Source: Rhizobium album
Lineage (GTDB): Bacteria > Pseudomonadota > Alphaproteobacteria > Rhizobiales > Rhizobiaceae
Assembly (NCBI RefSeq): GCF_003122325.1
Contig: NZ_QFBC01000014.1
Span: 124,001 to 188,000, forward strand
Length of the DNA: 64,000 nucleotides
Reading direction: 5' to 3'
Position numbers and translations under genes: made by a program
Notes under the pieces: model-generated
The model's database searches: none
Seen by the model: the letters and a program-made list of their open reading frames with translations, nothing else
What the model was told of the DNA's origin: nothing
In this document: positions 61,360 through 64,000 of the stretch, in pieces
Numbering within the stretch: the stretch's first letter is position 1
How the letters are laid out: each line of letters opens with the position of its first letter

Positions 61360-63102
61360 ATGTCTGCTTTCTTGGAATCCATTTCCGGCAGCCCCAGATC
61401 ATTCGAAGGTTCGACGCCGCTTGCCAGCCTGACGAAGGCCATCGCGGCAATGGGGCAGGCCGACAGTCCTGAGGCCGTGATCGAAGTCCTTCGCAGGACG
61501 ACGCGGTCTCTGATCGGCTGCGAGGGCGTCGCGATCATCCGCCGGGATGGCGACCTCTGCCACTATATCGAGGAAGACGCCATCGGCCCTCTCTGGAAGG
61601 GCGGCAAGTTCCCGGCTTCGGCCTGCATCAGCGGCTGGGCGATGATCAACCGTCAGACCGTGGTGGTGACGGACATCGCCAAGGACGATCGCATCCCGTA
61701 CGAACTCTACGCAGGCACGTTCGTGCGCTCTCTGGTGATGGCGCCCGTGCGGGCAGAAGACCCGATCGGCGCGCTGGGTGCATACTGGTCGCGGGTCTAC
61801 GTGCCTGCACAATGGGAAGTCGATATCCTCGAGGCGCTCGCGGGCGCTGCGGCGATGGCAATCGAGAAGACGCGTGCGGTCCGGTCGCTTGTCGATTCTG
61901 CGAAGCCGGTTGTGGACGAGGCCGGGGCAGCATCGGAGGACTTCGCAGAGGATATCGCGCGCGTCGCCGGGATCGCGGCCGTTCCAACCATCCTTGACGT
62001 GGCCCTTCGCATGACGGGAATGGGATTTGCTGCAGTGTCTCGGGTAACCGAGGACCGCTGGATCACCTGCCAGTCCCTCGACCATGTCGGGTTCGGTCTG
62101 AAGGCCGGCGACGAACTTCCGGTCCAGAGCACGCTCTGCGACGAAATCCGCGGGCATCGTCAGCCCATCGTGTTCGACGATGCCGCCGAGGAGCCGCTCT
62201 ACCGCGATCATCACACGCCGCGCATCTACGGTCTGCGAAGCTACATCTCCATTCCGATCATCCTGCCGAACGGCCAGTTCTTCGGAACGCTCTGCGCTAT
62301 CGATCCTCAGCCAGCCAAGGTGAACAATCCGCAGACGATTGGCTCGTTCAAGCTTTTCGCGGAGCTCATCGCGCATCATCTCCATGCCGACGCCCAGTTG
62401 ACGGCGACGCGGGAATCCCTCGATCGGGAGAAGGACATTTCGGAGCTGCGCGAGCAGTTCATTGCCGTCCTCGGGCACGACTTGCGCAATCCCATCGCCG
62501 CCGTCGACGCCGGAACCTCGCGTCTGCTGAAGGAAGGCTGGACGGCCCGTAGCCCGCTTGTCCTCAAGCTGATGAAGTCCAGCATTTCCAGAATGGCTGG
62601 TCTCGTCGACAACGTCATGGATCTGGCACGGGCTCGCATGGGAGGAGGGATCGTCCTCGAACGTGCAGACGGCGATCTCGCGACGACACTGAACAATGTC
62701 GTCGAAGAGCTTAAGCTGGCCAATCCCGATCGCGAGGTGTCGGTGGACGTCCGCCTGCCTGCTTCAGTGTCGGTCGACCATCTCCGGCTGGCCCAAATGT
62801 TCTCGAACCTGGTCGCGAACGCGTTTACCCACGGCGTCGAGACGGAGCCGGTCCGCATATCGGCGAGCCTGAACGACAGGCATCTTGAAATCTGCGTCCG
62901 CAATGGCGGAACTCCGATCCCTGAAGAGGCTATTTCCAGGCTGTTCCAACCCTTCCGTCGCGGCGATCTGCGCCCGAGCATGCAGGGGCTCGGCCTCGGT
63001 CTCTATATCGCCTCGGAAATCGCCAAGGCGCATGGCGGCACGATCGAGGTGACGTCGGACGAGAACGAAACCTGCTTCACCTTCCGCATGCCGGCGGCCT
63101 GA
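61360..63102 (+). CDS. GAF-GAF sensor histidine kinase
   Basis: A 580-residue cytoplasmic kinase without membrane segments. GAF domain 1 spans about residues 30-175 (FPASACISGWAM), GAF domain 2 about 195-345 (STLCDEIRGHRQPIVFDDAA, then YISIPIILPNGQFFGTLCAI), then a short coiled linker. The HisKA box FIAVLGHDLRNPIAAV holds the phosphorylated His at about 374. The ATPase domain has the N-box FSNLVANAFTHG (about 485-496) and G-box LGLGLYIASEIAKAHGG. GGAG lies before the ATG. No response regulator is next to it, so it is an orphan in the window. GAF domains suggest sensing of a small ligand, light or redox state. Confidence 0.9.
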   Translation: MSAFLESISGSPRSFEGSTPLASLTKAIAAMGQADSPEAVIEVLRRTTRSLIGCEGVAIIRRDGDLCHYIEEDAIGPLWKGGKFPASACISGWAMINRQTVVVTDIAKDDRIPYELYAGTFVRSLVMAPVRAEDPIGALGAYWSRVYVPAQWEVDILEALAGAAAMAIEKTRAVRSLVDSAKPVVDEAGAASEDFAEDIARVAGIAAVPTILDVALRMTGMGFAAVSRVTEDRWITCQSLDHVGFGLKAGDELPVQSTLCDEIRGHRQPIVFDDAAEEPLYRDHHTPRIYGLRSYISIPIILPNGQFFGTLCAIDPQPAKVNNPQTIGSFKLFAELIAHHLHADAQLTATRESLDREKDISELREQFIAVLGHDLRNPIAAVDAGTSRLLKEGWTARSPLVLKLMKSSISRMAGLVDNVMDLARARMGGGIVLERADGDLATTLNNVVEELKLANPDREVSVDVRLPASVSVDHLRLAQMFSNLVANAFTHGVETEPVRISASLNDRHLEICVRNGGTPIPEEAISRLFQPFRRGDLRPSMQGLGLGLYIASEIAKAHGGTIEVTSDENETCFTFRMPAA

Positions 63103-63136
63103 TTTCCTAGGCACAGACAAGATTTCGGCGGGCTGT

Positions 63137-63161
63137 GGAACACATGTCGCTCGGGGAGGTT
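63137..63161 (+). promoter_or_regulatory. EcfG-like promoter
   Basis: GGAAC (63137-63141), 16 bases and GGTT (63158-63161) are one mismatch from the general-stress consensus. It points at the small gene starting at 63332, about 170 bp downstream. Confidence 0.4.
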
Positions 63162-63331
63162 GTGCTAATAGAGATCGCGCCGTGTCAACCGGACGTGACG
63201 GAGATGGTGGACGCAGCGGTTTTTCCGGTTTCTCGCTGCGGGGAACGAAATCCCAGGCGAGCACCCGACCTGTCCGACGTGACCTCACCGCAACAGGACC
63301 GCTCTGCGCGTCCGAGCACGCAGGGATCACC

Positions 63332-63550
63332 ATGACTAAAACGACCGTAGAGATATCCGTGACGAGCGACGAGGGTGTTCGGACCCCAATCGGGTTGATG
63401 ACCCCGCGCCAAGCACTTCAACTGCCGGATCACGTCGAGTTCGAAGCATCTCACCCTGACCACGAGGCGGGCAATACCGACGTGCTCCTCGACCGTGAGA
63501 TGCTGCAGGATCACGTCGACGCCAGCGAGGTTTCGAAGACCCCCGCTTGA
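63332..63550 (+). CDS. Unknown 72-residue protein
   Basis: A small acidic protein, not recognised: TKTTVEISVTSDEGVRTPIG, then LMTPRQALQLPDHVEFEA and a histidine- and aspartate-rich tail. ATG 63332 is preceded by AGGGATCACC; longer in-frame starts to 63182 read like non-coding text. Rhizobial stress islands carry similar small genes after EcfG promoters, and one lies 170 bp upstream, but expression is not proven. Confidence 0.45.
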   Translation: MTKTTVEISVTSDEGVRTPIGLMTPRQALQLPDHVEFEASHPDHEAGNTDVLLDREMLQDHVDASEVSKTPA

Positions 63551-63718
63551 AATCCGCAGTTCAAGTCATCATCTAAAGGCTCACCACCTGTATCGACGAA
63601 TGCGCGCCCGACCTAACCGTCGTGGGGCATGCTGCCGTCCGTGGTGCGAAGGGCGCTCCCCATGACGGATCGAGTGCCCTTCTTAGATTCTTGGCATACC
63701 TGCGTCTGCTCCTCCAGA

Positions 63719-64000
63719 TTAATGTCCGCGACCATGTCCATGCCAATTGTAGGTGCCGTCATCATGAAACCCGGGTGGCACCCATGCCCCGAAACGCTTC
63801 GCTGCCGCAACATCGGCATCGTGCAGCATCGCGCTCAGACGCAAATGGTCCGCCTCCATCGCTGCGAGAAGTCGCTCCAGATGGCTCGAAGTGATCGCAG
63901 CGAACAGGCCGTTTCCACTGTCGCCTACGGCCGGCCGCAATGAGATCCTCGAGCCGACGTCGTCCTGAAACTGAGCAAGCACCTGTCCGGCCGCGACAAG
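63719..64000 (-). CDS. Unknown protein, C-terminal part (cut by window edge)
   Basis: On the minus strand the frame is open from the right edge to the stop at 63719 and reads like real protein for 93 codons: AAGQVLAQFQDDVGSRISLR, then GLFAAITSSHLERLLAAMEA, ending in FGAWVPPGFHDDGTYNWHGH. The tail is rich in histidine and tryptophan. No family is recognised. The start lies beyond the window; a GTG at 63982 is the only internal alternative. Confidence 0.5.
   Translation of the reverse strand, partial: LVAAGQVLAQFQDDVGSRISLRPAVGDSGNGLFAAITSSHLERLLAAMEADHLRLSAMLHDADVAAAKRFGAWVPPGFHDDGTYNWHGHGRGH

Overview
The window looks like part of a repABC-type plasmid (or second chromosome) of a rhizobial alphaproteobacterium in the Rhizobium/Agrobacterium/Sinorhizobium group. 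The evidence is a complete repA-repB-repC replication and partition operon with its antisense RNA (37.0-40.7 kb), a rhizobial-plasmid gene of the RHE_PE00001/DUF1612 type, two tandem Ku genes, GGAAC-N16/17-CGTT-like (EcfG-type) promoters, and many LysR-regulated catabolic cassettes. No tRNA, rRNA, CRISPR array or intact transposase was seen.

Left part (0-16.5 kb), catabolic cassettes. The end of a LysR regulator is followed by a polyamine-type ABC importer (binding protein, two permeases, ATPase), a frameshifted SDR, a GhrA-like 2-hydroxyacid dehydrogenase and a chemoreceptor. Next comes a three-subunit opine-oxidase / D-hydroxyproline-dehydrogenase-type flavoenzyme with a divergent LysR gene. 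Two amputated enzyme genes follow, fused head to head (argininosuccinate-lyase-like and Gfo/Idh/MocA-like). The last cassette is LysR / SDR / RraA-like aldolase.

Middle-left (16.9-36.7 kb), the most unusual region. A toxin-antitoxin pair (RES-domain toxin with an unusually long Xre/MbcA-type antitoxin) and a divergent unknown gene share an operator region carrying eight copies of a TTGAC/GTCAA core. Then comes a cluster I do not recognise as any described system: a small membrane protein, a membrane-anchored protein with a possible SleB-like hydrolase domain, two giant soluble-looking proteins (2511 and 2191 residues, one base apart), and a NodB-type polysaccharide deacetylase. This is the best candidate here for an undescribed system.

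Middle-right (37-51.6 kb), plasmid backbone and defence. repABC is followed by small unknown genes, an M3 peptidase gene interrupted by one in-frame TAG, a tyrosine recombinase with a frameshifted partner, and the RHE_PE00001-type gene. Next is a four-gene ABC-three-component (ABC-3C)-like conflict cassette: a small transmembrane protein and a second protein that share a GDIVGRDK motif, a middle component, and a Rad50-like ATPase. A frameshifted DCL/DUF3223-like gene and the first ~67 codons of a KAP NTPase follow; the KAP gene is cut off at about 51.58 kb.

Right part (51.6-64 kb), a stress and DNA-repair island. A six-gene leftward operon (DUF4142, PfpI/DJ-1, SDR, small protein, PPC/DUF296, exonuclease III) diverges from a pyridoxamine-oxidase-like stress protein, with EcfG-like promoters between them. 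A second leftward group holds a DUF2177 membrane protein, a metallophosphoesterase and a small protein. Two Ku proteins with two small genes, an aldo/keto reductase, a GAF-GAF histidine kinase and two further small genes complete the window.
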